Of a DNA stretch of 64,000 nucleotides, positions 1 through 7,640 are shown in pieces. The first letter of the stretch is position 1; every line of letters starts with the position of its first letter. A program made the translations under genes and the position numbers. Location of the stretch: assembly GCF_002553505.1 (NCBI RefSeq), contig NZ_PDCP01000005.1, forward strand, positions 1-64,000. The letters run 5' to 3'. Below the pieces are notes generated by a model. That model saw only the letters and a program-made list of their open reading frames with translations, had not been told where the DNA came from and ran no database searches. The stretch is from Mycolicibacterium agri. GTDB lineage: Bacteria; Actinomycetota; Actinomycetes; Mycobacteriales; Mycobacteriaceae.

Positions 1-226
1 CTACGATGCATCACGGACCGACCAACCCCTGGTCGGAATCCAATAGCTCGAGCCTCCGGCGAATCCAGGGCGATTCAGCCGACGCCCACGCGGAGGTCGA
101 AGTCAGGCTTCGTCCCCATCGTGACTACATAGAAATGCTTAGCGTCACGACAAAGTATGCCCCCTTGGTCTGGCCGCGCTTTTCGACGCGTTCGGCGGTG
201 AGGTCACGCGCTACGTCAAGAATCTC

Positions 227-1141
227 GTGGTCAACCGGGTCGGCGGCGCGGTCCGGGACGTCAATTGGCTCCTCGCGGGAGCTCAATACAGTGGCCCACT
301 CCCGGGACTGGGTGGATCACCCGGTTACCCAATGGTGCACGTGGGTCATATCGGAACGGCGATCGAAATGGACGTCGTCATGTGTAACATCGGCGCCAGC
401 GTCTCCTCGGCCGTCGCAGGCCGATGGTACGACGATCCTTCGTATCTGGCACAGGTGAGCGATGACCCGCAGTTGCCAACTCTACGGCTCGCCAAAGACG
501 TTTGCACGCTGACGAATGTGCCGTACGGCACCGCCCGTGGCTTCGCGGTCAAGATGATCGATCGCCGAACGGTCCGCGACCCCATGATGCGGACAATTCG
601 TTACGAGGTCGAGAACCATCCCACATTCCGCAGAGACCCGTCATGGCGCACTCGATGGGTTGTGAGCGTGGGCGACACACAAATCTTCGTCCAAGACAAG
701 TGGAGCTCCGAACCCGGCGCGCGCAGGCTACTCATCGACCGGAGGAGCGACGAACTTTACACCGCTCCGAAGGTGAATGTCGGCTGTTGCCATTACCGTC
801 CGCCGGACGACCCGCAGTGGCCTCATGACTTCACCGTCGGCTCGATGCTCGTCGAGGACCGCTGGCAGCGAGACCACAAGTACGTCCGCTGGCACCGAGC
901 GATCAGTTGGCAGGATAGTGACGAGAACGGGCCCAAGGTCGACGAAGATGGCTACCCGATCTACAAGAGTAAGCTGCGTCGATCCGCGATCCACAAGACC
1001 GACATCTGGGAGCGGTGCAAATTCAGCGACCGGGGCTCCAATCGTCCGTGCGGCGAGGAGGGCATCATCTACATGGATGAATTGCCGGCACCGGTGCGCG
1101 ACGGATTCCGTAATGAACTGTGCCCGTACTGCTTCACTTAG
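227..1141 (+). CDS. Hypothetical protein with C-terminal cysteine pairs
   Basis: I do not recognise this 304-residue protein. The only clear feature is at the extreme C terminus, where a C-x10-C pair is followed by a CPYC pair about 29 residues later; this looks like a small zinc ribbon. There is no signal peptide or membrane segment. The GTG used as start is the first usable one with reasonable context. The same frame is open back to a TAG at 140-142 and the upstream residues (AALFDAFGGEVTRY) look coding, so the true start may be a rarer codon near 170 or the 5' part may be missing. Its lower GC than the following genes, and the next gene belonging to a phage/island-type family, suggest acquired DNA. 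Function unknown. Confidence 0.6.
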   Translation: MVNRVGGAVRDVNWLLAGAQYSGPLPGLGGSPGYPMVHVGHIGTAIEMDVVMCNIGASVSSAVAGRWYDDPSYLAQVSDDPQLPTLRLAKDVCTLTNVPYGTARGFAVKMIDRRTVRDPMMRTIRYEVENHPTFRRDPSWRTRWVVSVGDTQIFVQDKWSSEPGARRLLIDRRSDELYTAPKVNVGCCHYRPPDDPQWPHDFTVGSMLVEDRWQRDHKYVRWHRAISWQDSDENGPKVDEDGYPIYKSKLRRSAIHKTDIWERCKFSDRGSNRPCGEEGIIYMDELPAPVRDGFRNELCPYCFT

Positions 1142-1269
1142 CAGCTGAACAGAAAAGTTACACGATCAACGTGCCAACGCAGAACTACGAACTTCCGGCA
1201 AGGCGCAACTTTTCACCTTAGCGATACGTTATCGGCAGCACCGCCGTAATCACTCTTTGGAGATTCTAG

Positions 1270-2292
1270 ATGGCCGACAGCGTGCTCTACTTTCCCTCCA
1301 TCCGTCCGCCCGAAAACGAGTGGTTCACCAGCGTACTGCTCTACTGGGACAGGGTGGGCACAATCCTGCCTGAGGAACTCGCCGACGATGATCGCTTTCT
1401 GCGGTCCTATACGAGCGCCCTTCTAAGGGAAGAACTACTAGTACCGGTTTCGCCTACCAACGAGTTCTGGTACGGCGATGCGGGCGACCACTTCGACGCG
1501 TTTCTCAGTCTTATCGATAACGACCCGCTCGTGCAAAAAACCATGTCGCCGGCCACCCAATGTGCATGGGAGCGCGTTCACCTCACCAAGATTGGCTACG
1601 GACTTGCTACGGCGCTGGTCGAGCGTTGTCTCGCAAAAGATCCCAGCGGTGACCCGGGCTCGCTGTGGATCGACGTCGAGCGGCGTACCGCGAACCTCCT
1701 TATGGCATACCTCGCCGTGATCGTCGGCCAGGATAAGACGGTGGGGATGGATCCGATCACGGACTCACCAGCCGCCATCGACGCCTTCAAACCGCTCCCT
1801 GAGCACGACCGGCTGCTTGACACAAAGCGGCACTCAATTCGATTCGAGCTACTGCGGGACATCCTGCCCGCACCGGCGGGTGGAATCGAGCCGGCGAGAC
1901 TGGCGGAGTTCAAAGAAGATCACAAGGAACTCCTCACCAACTTCCGCAGACGTATCGAAGCCGAAGCGATCCACTGCGCTGGGCAATCTGATGACCGCGA
2001 TCGCGCCGATCTGATGAACGCCGCGCGCGACGGCTTGAAACAAGAACTCGCCGAGATTGAAGAGCGGATGAAGGAGCGAAAGTGGACGGTGGTGTGGAGC
2101 GCGGTCGGTGTCGTCGCCGCCGCGCTTACTGTCGCCGATCTTGCCTTCACAGGCGGGACGCTGGCCACGGCAGCCAGCACACTCGGCTTGGTGGCAGCCG
2201 TGGATCAAGCGTTTCGAGGGCAACGCCGGTCTGCCATCTTCGATCGTCCGCTCGCGTTCGCCGCATTCGCGCGCCGTGAGCTCGGGTCGTGA
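1270..2292 (+). CDS. DUF6236-like protein
   Basis: A 340-residue protein whose N terminus (LYFPSIRPPENEWFTSVLLYWDRVGTILP) matches what I remember of the DUF6236 family, a family of unknown function found in scattered bacterial accessory regions. The N-terminal 200 residues are soluble. A charged helix around 240-268 may form a short coiled coil, and two hydrophobic segments at roughly 272-292 and 295-315 could insert into the membrane. A GGAG motif lies about 6 bases before the ATG. It sits 128 bases after the preceding hypothetical gene on the same strand and is followed by the tRNA-like sequence, so it may be the last gene of an inserted element. Role unknown. Confidence 0.65.
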   Translation: MADSVLYFPSIRPPENEWFTSVLLYWDRVGTILPEELADDDRFLRSYTSALLREELLVPVSPTNEFWYGDAGDHFDAFLSLIDNDPLVQKTMSPATQCAWERVHLTKIGYGLATALVERCLAKDPSGDPGSLWIDVERRTANLLMAYLAVIVGQDKTVGMDPITDSPAAIDAFKPLPEHDRLLDTKRHSIRFELLRDILPAPAGGIEPARLAEFKEDHKELLTNFRRRIEAEAIHCAGQSDDRDRADLMNAARDGLKQELAEIEERMKERKWTVVWSAVGVVAAALTVADLAFTGGTLATAASTLGLVAAVDQAFRGQRRSAIFDRPLAFAAFARRELGS

Positions 2293-2629
2293 CAGCCGTG
2301 ACGACAATGGCGTGCGAAACTGCGCCCACGACAGAGCTCGACGCCTGCTAAAGGCTGTTCACGGCCGCGGCCTGGTCTGGCAGTGTGTGTGTGGGGGGCG
2401 TCACGGGTTCGAGTCCCGTAGCTCGACTTCTTTGATAAGCCCGCTTCAATGCTCCATCGGGCGGTTTCCGTCATGCATGTAAGCGCTCTCGGAGTGCGCC
2501 ATCCCAGGGCGCGTTTCTACTGCCTTTCGGCGCCTACCCGGCACCACGAATGACCCGCTGATCCTGCGGGCGGGCAGACCCACCGCCCACGTGTCGTCCC
2601 GATTTGGTGCGGTAGGAGATCTACGGCCG
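2293..2629. other. Intergenic stretch with no gene
   Basis: I see no convincing coding region here. It separates the accessory-looking rightward pair from the leftward HNH gene. The only notable content is the tRNA-arm-like sequence at 2401-2427, just after a short GT run (2383-2392). No integrase gene is visible in the window. Confidence 0.6.
2401..2427 (+). other. tRNA 3'-end-like sequence, candidate attachment site
   Basis: This stretch contains a perfect T-arm: stem ACGGG (2403-2407), loop TTCGAGT (2408-2414), stem CCCGT (2415-2419). Seven bases that could be the 3' half of an acceptor stem (AGCTCGA) follow. I could not fold a complete tRNA upstream: D-arm and anticodon arm are not recognisable. 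A tRNA 3' end without its body is what site-specific integration into a tRNA gene leaves behind, so I read this as a possible att scar at the right edge of an element lying to the left. No integrase is seen, so this is an inference. Confidence 0.35.
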
Positions 2630-4276
2630 TCAGGCCGCCCGATCGTCCGGAGGTGAGGGCCCGCCGGGTTCACCGGCAGCGTCGACCGACGGTGGGGCGT
2701 CCGACTCGGTGCCGTTGCCCTTAGTGCCGCATTCCGTGTCGCCGACTCCGTTGCCGTCGGCCTCGTTGATGTCGCCGACCTCATCGGTGTCGTGTTCTGT
2801 GTCGCTGACGTCGTTGGCGTCGTGTTCCGCGTCGCCAACCTCGTTGTCGCCGACCTCATTGTCGCCAGTGGATTCGGTCGACGGATCAATGTCGTTGTGG
2901 CTGCGAGATTCCGGATCATCGGGTGGGCGCAGAAGCGCTTCGGGTCGGTGGTAGTAGTTGACCCGCGCTTGGCCGGTGTCTAGCGCCGGTGGTGGGATCC
3001 ATTCGACTTCGCCGCGGTCGTTGATGCGGGTGGACCAGCCGCCATCTTCGTCGACGCTGCGGTTGTCGGACCCGCATGCCAGGCCGAGTTCGTTGATGTT
3101 GGTATTGCCGCCTTTTGACCAATCGGTCGATGCGTGATGCACCTGGCAGCCGTAGGCGCCGACCGTGCAGCACGGCTTGGTGCACCCGCCATCACGAGCT
3201 ATCAGCATGATGCGCTGCGCCGGGGAGGCGATCCTTTTGGCGCGGAAGAGATCTAGTGCTGAGCCGGTCGCGCCGTCGAACACCGCCAGGTAGTGGTTGG
3301 CGTGGCCGGCCAGCCGGATCACATCGGCGATCGGCATGACAGTGCCTGCGCCGGTCGTGCCGACGCCGGCCCGAGACTCCAGATCCTGCAGGGTGGTGCG
3401 GATGATGATCGAAACAGGCAATCCGTTGAGGTTCCCGAGATCGCCACTCATCAGGGCGATGCGCCCGACGGCGACCATGGCATCGTGTTGACGCTGAGCA
3501 AGGCTGCGGTGGTCGTTGTCGATCTGTGCCTGTGTCGGCGTCCCCGATGTGCACGGTGCGGGATCATCGGGATTGCACATGCCCGGCGCGGCGTACTTGG
3601 CAAAGATCACTTCCCACACCGCCCGCGCTTCGGGGGTGAAACTTCCTACGACGTCAGTCATCCCGTCGCGACGTTGCTTGCCCTGTGAAAACCCGCGTTT
3701 GCGGGCGCGTTCGGCATCATCGGGCACCGGTCCGTCCTGGTCGAGAAGAAACACGGTGAGGTCGGCCAAGTCCTTCAGTTCCTTCGGGCCGACACCGGTG
3801 GCACTACGAACCCAGTCGGCCTCGATCCGCTCGCGGGTGGCGCCGTCGACGAAACCCGGCAATCTGTCGATGGCCTTACGGATGACTTCCACATGTTCCC
3901 CGTTGATCAACCCGCGTTCCCGAGCGGCAGCAGTGGCCGGCAACACTGGCGGCAGTAACGGCCCGGTCAACGCCTGACGCGGCGCCAACACGGCGGCTTC
4001 GGTCAACCGTCGGTTCGCCTCGCTGGTGGAGATCCGCCAGCGAACCGTCAGCACCTCTTTCCACGATTTGGCACCCATCTTCTTCGGCGTCGTCTCGCAC
4101 TGCAGCCGCGCCAGCATGCGGTGACTCATCGAGGGCAATCGGCACGACAGGGTCTCGAGTTCATCGAGAGCCGCCACCAACTCGCTACCGGTCAGCAGGT
4201 CGACATCACAGCAGGCCACCTCGTCAAAGGCGGCACGCAGCGCGGTGACTGCTGCCTGCAAGTCGCGATCCGACAT
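2630..4276 (-). CDS. 13E12-family DUF222/HNH endonuclease
   Basis: A 548-residue member of the mycobacterial 13E12 repeat family. DUF222 covers about residues 30-340. The HNH nuclease module is at about 365-406 (CQVHH, then GGNTNINEL and LACGSDNR), with His380/His381 as the likely catalytic and metal positions. The tail from about 465 to 525 is acidic and repetitive, built on E/D-V-G-D units. The frame stays open far upstream, but that part is antisense to the serine hydrolase gene. I chose the ATG at 4276 because the ATG at 4291 lies inside an SOS box. Exact roles of this family are unsettled; several members in M. tuberculosis are DNA-damage induced, and some are linked to mobile introns or inteins. 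Confidence 0.85.
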   Translation of the reverse strand: MSDRDLQAAVTALRAAFDEVACCDVDLLTGSELVAALDELETLSCRLPSMSHRMLARLQCETTPKKMGAKSWKEVLTVRWRISTSEANRRLTEAAVLAPRQALTGPLLPPVLPATAAARERGLINGEHVEVIRKAIDRLPGFVDGATRERIEADWVRSATGVGPKELKDLADLTVFLLDQDGPVPDDAERARKRGFSQGKQRRDGMTDVVGSFTPEARAVWEVIFAKYAAPGMCNPDDPAPCTSGTPTQAQIDNDHRSLAQRQHDAMVAVGRIALMSGDLGNLNGLPVSIIIRTTLQDLESRAGVGTTGAGTVMPIADVIRLAGHANHYLAVFDGATGSALDLFRAKRIASPAQRIMLIARDGGCTKPCCTVGAYGCQVHHASTDWSKGGNTNINELGLACGSDNRSVDEDGGWSTRINDRGEVEWIPPPALDTGQARVNYYHRPEALLRPPDDPESRSHNDIDPSTESTGDNEVGDNEVGDAEHDANDVSDTEHDTDEVGDINEADGNGVGDTECGTKGNGTESDAPPSVDAAGEPGGPSPPDDRAA

Positions 4277-4279
4277 ATC

Positions 4280-4295
4280 TCGAACATACATTCGA
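4280..4295. promoter_or_regulatory. SOS (LexA) box
   Basis: The sequence TCGAACATACATTCGA matches the mycobacterial SOS box TCGAAC-N4-GTTCGA at 11 of 12 defined positions. It ends 4 bases before the chosen start of the HNH endonuclease gene, so LexA bound here would cover the promoter or start region. DNA-damage induction of 13E12 proteins is known in M. tuberculosis; here it is inferred from the motif. Confidence 0.75.
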
Positions 4296-4454
4296 ACACC
4301 GACAAAATTTCGGGTCACCATCGGCGACCAACCAGTGCGCGCCTTCGCAACGTCACCTATGACGCAGTCGCCCATGGTCGCCGCTTCGAAATGGTGAAAA
4401 TCTAGTCCTGTCGTCGGCGTGGATGAGTAAATCGTGCGAAGTACGGAGCAATCG

Positions 4455-4467
4455 CCTCCGAAGGAGG
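4455..4467 (+). promoter_or_regulatory. Hairpin enclosing the ribosome binding site
   Basis: CCTCC, three bases, then GGAGG form a perfect 5-bp stem. Its 3' arm is the Shine-Dalgarno sequence of the serine hydrolase gene starting at 4472. ATCG before and CGAT after the core can extend the pairing past a two-base bulge. In RNA this could hide the ribosome binding site and hold translation low. It may be coincidence, because any SD next to a CCTCC will pair. Confidence 0.4.
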
Positions 4468-4471
4468 ATCG

Positions 4472-5515
4472 ATGTCGCTGGCGGGCTGGGAGGCGGAGCT
4501 GAACCAGACCATTTCGGCGGGCATCGGGGAGGCCTCGATTCCCGGCGTCATTGTCGGCGTGTCCAAACCAGACCAGGCTCCGTACGTCCGGGCGTTCGGA
4601 GTTCGCGACACCGGTACCGGCGAGGCCATGACGCCCGATCTGTCGATGCGTATCGGCAGCGTCACCAAAAGCTTCACCACCACTGCCGTTCTGCAGTTGG
4701 TGGACCAAGGACGAATCGGCCTTGACGATCCGATCGGCAGGTATGTGCCCGACGCCCCGAACGGTGATCAGGTCACCATCCGTGAGTTGGCCGCAATGCG
4801 CTCCGGGCTCTACGACTACTCCGTGCATACCTACCCACCGGCCCCCGGTGACGAATACCGTCAATACAGGCCCGAGGAATTGGTGCAGATGGCCGCGAGC
4901 CATCCGCCCCGTTTCCCTCCGAACGACCGGTTCGACTACAACAACACCAATACGGTGCTGCTCGGCCTCGTGGTCGAAAACGTTTCGGACCAGCCTCTGC
5001 GCGACTACATCCGCGACCACATCACCCAACCGCTCGACATGCAGAACACCCTGTTGCCGGACGGTACCGAATTTCCCTCACCGCGCGCACAGGGCTACAC
5101 CCGACGCCCCGACGGCCAGATCGTCGATGCCGCCGGCTGGAACACATCGTGGGGGTGGGCTGCGGGAGCGATGGTTTCGACGCTGGACGACCTGCGGATC
5201 TGGGCGCCAAGCGTGGCGATGGGTGCCCTCCTTTCACCGGGCACGCACGCCGAACGCTGCAAGTTTCTGCTGGCTCCGTCGGAGGGCGAAGGTGCGCTCT
5301 ATGGGCTCGGCCTGGAATACCAGAACGGCTGGATCGGTCACAACGGCAATCTCGACGGATATCAGAGCTACGCCTACTACCTACCGCCCGAGGACACCAC
5401 GCTGATCATGCTCGTCAACTCGAACGTCGAAGTTCTCGGCGTGTGGAACTTCTTCACCAGGATCGCGAACATCGTCAGCCCGGCCCACACATGGCCGCTG
5501 CCCCCGTCTGAGTAG
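4472..5515 (+). CDS. Serine hydrolase, class C beta-lactamase/PBP-like
   Basis: A 347-residue protein of the beta-lactamase/D-alanyl-D-alanine carboxypeptidase fold. All three active-site motifs are present: S63-V-T-K66 (nucleophile and base), Y156-N-N158 (YxN) and H290-N-G (third motif). There is no obvious signal peptide, so it is probably cytoplasmic, unlike true class C beta-lactamases. Members of this large family are esterases, amidases or peptidases acting on D-amino acid or ester substrates; the substrate cannot be read from sequence. The ATG follows a strong AAGGAGG placed 4 bases upstream, and that motif is part of a small hairpin. It is divergent from the HNH gene and convergent with arr. 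Confidence 0.85.
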   Translation: MSLAGWEAELNQTISAGIGEASIPGVIVGVSKPDQAPYVRAFGVRDTGTGEAMTPDLSMRIGSVTKSFTTTAVLQLVDQGRIGLDDPIGRYVPDAPNGDQVTIRELAAMRSGLYDYSVHTYPPAPGDEYRQYRPEELVQMAASHPPRFPPNDRFDYNNTNTVLLGLVVENVSDQPLRDYIRDHITQPLDMQNTLLPDGTEFPSPRAQGYTRRPDGQIVDAAGWNTSWGWAAGAMVSTLDDLRIWAPSVAMGALLSPGTHAERCKFLLAPSEGEGALYGLGLEYQNGWIGHNGNLDGYQSYAYYLPPEDTTLIMLVNSNVEVLGVWNFFTRIANIVSPAHTWPLPPSE

Positions 5516-5544
5516 ACAACCGGCCAGTCGTCTGCGTCTCGCAG

Positions 5545-5973
5545 TCAGTCGTAGATGACGGCTTCGCCGCGACGCTGTAGTTCGGCGAGGTTGTCGCGCA
5601 TGGCTTGCAGCTGTTCGGGTGTGTGTCCGACCCAGTCGGTGAGTTCACCGACGATCCGGACCGGCTCTCGGGTGCGGTAGGAGCGGGTTGGGTTCCCGGG
5701 CAACTTCTTGTCGGTGACGTTCGGATCGTCTTCGAGCGGGCCTTCCGGTTCGACGATGTAGATCCGTCCCGGGCCGTCGCCGGAGGCCAGCTCGGCGCCC
5801 CACACCGCGGCGTCGAGGGTCTGTGTCACGTAGACGTGGTTCATGATGCGGCCCTCCTCGAAATTCGACGGGCGCCCGGGCACCAGCCGGTCACCGACCT
5901 TCAAATCGGCCTTGGTGCCGTGCAGGTAGGCACCCGACTCGTGGACTTCAAAGGGTTTCGGCGGGTTCGGCAC
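5545..5973 (-). CDS. arr: Rifampin ADP-ribosyltransferase
   Basis: A 142-residue enzyme that transfers ADP-ribose from NAD+ to a hydroxyl of rifamycins and inactivates them. From the GTG start the protein (PNPPKPFEVHESGAYLHGTK) is very close to the Arr of M. smegmatis as I remember it. The key residues correspond to His18, Tyr48 and Asp83 here (His19, Tyr49, Asp84 in the M. smegmatis numbering). The frame is open further upstream, but only the GTG at 5973 gives the family's normal length, and it has a GGAGAA motif about 7 bases upstream. It predicts intrinsic low-level rifampicin resistance. In M. smegmatis arr belongs to the WhiB7 response; here a perfect hairpin sits in the leader. Confidence 0.95.
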   Translation of the reverse strand: MPNPPKPFEVHESGAYLHGTKADLKVGDRLVPGRPSNFEEGRIMNHVYVTQTLDAAVWGAELASGDGPGRIYIVEPEGPLEDDPNVTDKKLPGNPTRSYRTREPVRIVGELTDWVGHTPEQLQAMRDNLAELQRRGEAVIYD

Positions 5974-6026
5974 AGCGGTTCTCCATCGCTCGCGGTTGCT
6001 GGCCGGACGATTGTGCCGCACGCGCG

Positions 6027-6045
6027 GGGCCTTGCCGCAAGGCCC
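6027..6045 (-). promoter_or_regulatory. Perfect hairpin in the arr leader
   Basis: GGGCCTTG and CAAGGCCC form an 8-bp perfect stem with a three-base loop, 54 to 72 bases upstream of the arr GTG. No U-run follows on the arr strand, so it is not a classical intrinsic terminator. It could be an attenuator element, an mRNA stabiliser, or the end of the accD3-side transcript. Confidence 0.45.
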
Positions 6046-6125
6046 AGTCCCCGCCGTATAGTGAGAGTGGGACAACAGGATTCGGCCACTTCAGCCGCGT
6101 TCGGAACCCGGTGGCCCGGACCACT

Positions 6126-7640
6126 TCATCCCGCCTGCGCCAGCACGTCGCGCGGCCGCCCGATTCGGTCGAAGCGGCAGGCCCGCTCGGCGAGGCGCTG
6201 GGCAGGGTCTTCGCCTGCGAGAGTTCGCAATTCGGCGTGGATCGCCGCGCCCATGCGACGGCAGAACGCTTCCGGCTCGGCCGCAGCGTCGGGGTGCTCG
6301 GCGATGATGCGGTCGACCAGACCGTGCTCGAACAGATCCGCCGAGCGCACGCCCTGCTGCTCGGCCATCTCCGCCGCGTGGGCAGTGTCGCGGTGCAGGA
6401 TGGCGCTGGCGCCCTCGGGTGGGAGCGGCGACAGCCAGCCATGCTGAGCCGCGAGCACCCGATCTGCCGGAACCAGCGCCAACGCGCCACCTCCCGTGCC
6501 CTGGCCGAGCAGCACCGACACCGTCGGCACCGGCAGCGACACCATCTCGGCTATGCAGCGGGCGATCTCGCCGGCCAGCCCGCCCTCTTCAGCATCACGC
6601 GACAGCGCCGCGCCGGCGGTGTCGATGACGGTGACCAGAGGAAGGTCAAGTTCGGCGGCCAGCCGCATCCCGCGCCGCGCCTGTCGCAACGCGCCCGGCC
6701 CCAGCGGCGCCTGCGGCGTCTGCCCGCGCCGATCCTGGCCGAGCAGCACACAGGGCATGTGCCCGAGTCGCGCCAGGGCCAACAACAGTCCCGGATCGGT
6801 TTCGCCCTGCCCGGTCCCGCTGAGCTGCAGGACATCACCGGCCGCGTAGCGCAGGAGTTCGCGCACGCCGGGGCGGTCCTCGCGACGCGAAGCGCGCACA
6901 GATTCCCAGGCAGGCACGTCGGCGACCGGAACCGTGGGTGGGGCAGTCGGCACGGATGCGGTCCGGTGTGGGCGCACCATGACGCTCAACGCACGCGCGA
7001 CGACGTCGGACAACTTCTCGAGCGGCAGCACGCCGTCGATCAGCCCGCAGGCCTCGAGGTTCTCAGAGGTTTGCACGCCCTCCGGGAACGGCGCGTCGTA
7101 GAGCGCCTGGTACACGCGCGGACCGAGGAAGCCGATCAGCGCGCCCGGCTCGGCAAACGTCATGTGTCCCAACGATCCCCACGACGCGAACACCCCTCCG
7201 GTCGTCGGGTGGCGCAGATACACCAGATAAGGGAGGTGCGCGGCCCTGTGGTCGACGACGGCCGCGGTGATCTTGACCATCTGCAGAAACGCCGCGGCCC
7301 CCTCCTGCATGCGCGTGCCGCCCGAGGTCGGCAAAGCGAGCAGCGGCAGCCTTTCCGCCGTCGCGCGCCGGATTGCGGCGGTGAGCCGTTCGCCCGCCGC
7401 GATCCCGATGGATCCACCGAGGAATCGGAAATCACTTGCCAACAAGGCAATTCGGCGGCCCTCCACTGTCGCGGCGCCGGTGATCACCGCCTCGTCGAGC
7501 CCGGTGACCGAGCGCGCGTGCGCGAGCTCCTGTGCATAGCCGTTGTCACATTCCGCGTCGGCGATGGGCGTGTCCCACGTCGTCCATGACCCGGGATCGA
7601 TCACCGCCGCGACAGCATCACGCGCGCTAGGGCGTTTCAT
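6126..7640 (-). CDS. accD3: AccD3-type carboxyltransferase (beta-alpha fusion)
   Basis: A 504-residue protein with two crotonase-fold carboxyltransferase halves: a beta-like half (GGSIGIAAGERLTAA, SGGTRMQEG, TTGGVFASWGSLG at about 75-155) and an alpha-like half (about 270-470, with DTAGAALS and GQGTGGGALAL). It resembles M. tuberculosis AccD3 (Rv0904c) in length and motifs. AccD3 has no firmly assigned substrate. No biotin carboxylase or biotin carrier gene is nearby, so it may act with a partner elsewhere, or be a decarboxylating carboxyltransferase as in malonate decarboxylases. Its ATG overlaps the stop of the CoA-transferase by 4 bases (ATGA), so the two are translationally coupled and probably act on the same acyl-CoA. 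Confidence 0.8.
   Translation of the reverse strand: MKRPSARDAVAAVIDPGSWTTWDTPIADAECDNGYAQELAHARSVTGLDEAVITGAATVEGRRIALLASDFRFLGGSIGIAAGERLTAAIRRATAERLPLLALPTSGGTRMQEGAAAFLQMVKITAAVVDHRAAHLPYLVYLRHPTTGGVFASWGSLGHMTFAEPGALIGFLGPRVYQALYDAPFPEGVQTSENLEACGLIDGVLPLEKLSDVVARALSVMVRPHRTASVPTAPPTVPVADVPAWESVRASRREDRPGVRELLRYAAGDVLQLSGTGQGETDPGLLLALARLGHMPCVLLGQDRRGQTPQAPLGPGALRQARRGMRLAAELDLPLVTVIDTAGAALSRDAEEGGLAGEIARCIAEMVSLPVPTVSVLLGQGTGGGALALVPADRVLAAQHGWLSPLPPEGASAILHRDTAHAAEMAEQQGVRSADLFEHGLVDRIIAEHPDAAAEPEAFCRRMGAAIHAELRTLAGEDPAQRLAERACRFDRIGRPRDVLAQAG

Noticed and set aside
2333..2427. A complete tRNA gene
   Set aside because: Only the T-arm and a possible acceptor half are convincing; CTGCTAA near 2345 looks like an anticodon loop, but the flanking bases do not pair and no D-arm is found.
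2700..2890. Repeated GTCGCCGACCTC-like units, possible CRISPR or minisatellite
   Set aside because: They are the codons of the acidic E/D-V-G-D tail of the HNH protein; unit lengths vary and there are no spacers.
4292..5029. Upstream extension of the HNH endonuclease reading frame
   Set aside because: The open frame continues, but it is antisense to the serine hydrolase gene, which has complete active-site motifs and a strong SD; family length and the SOS box place the start at 4276.
6111..7589. Long rightward open frame across the accD3 gene
   Set aside because: Arg/His/Gln-rich translation without family features; it is the antisense shadow of a clear carboxyltransferase gene in GC-rich DNA.
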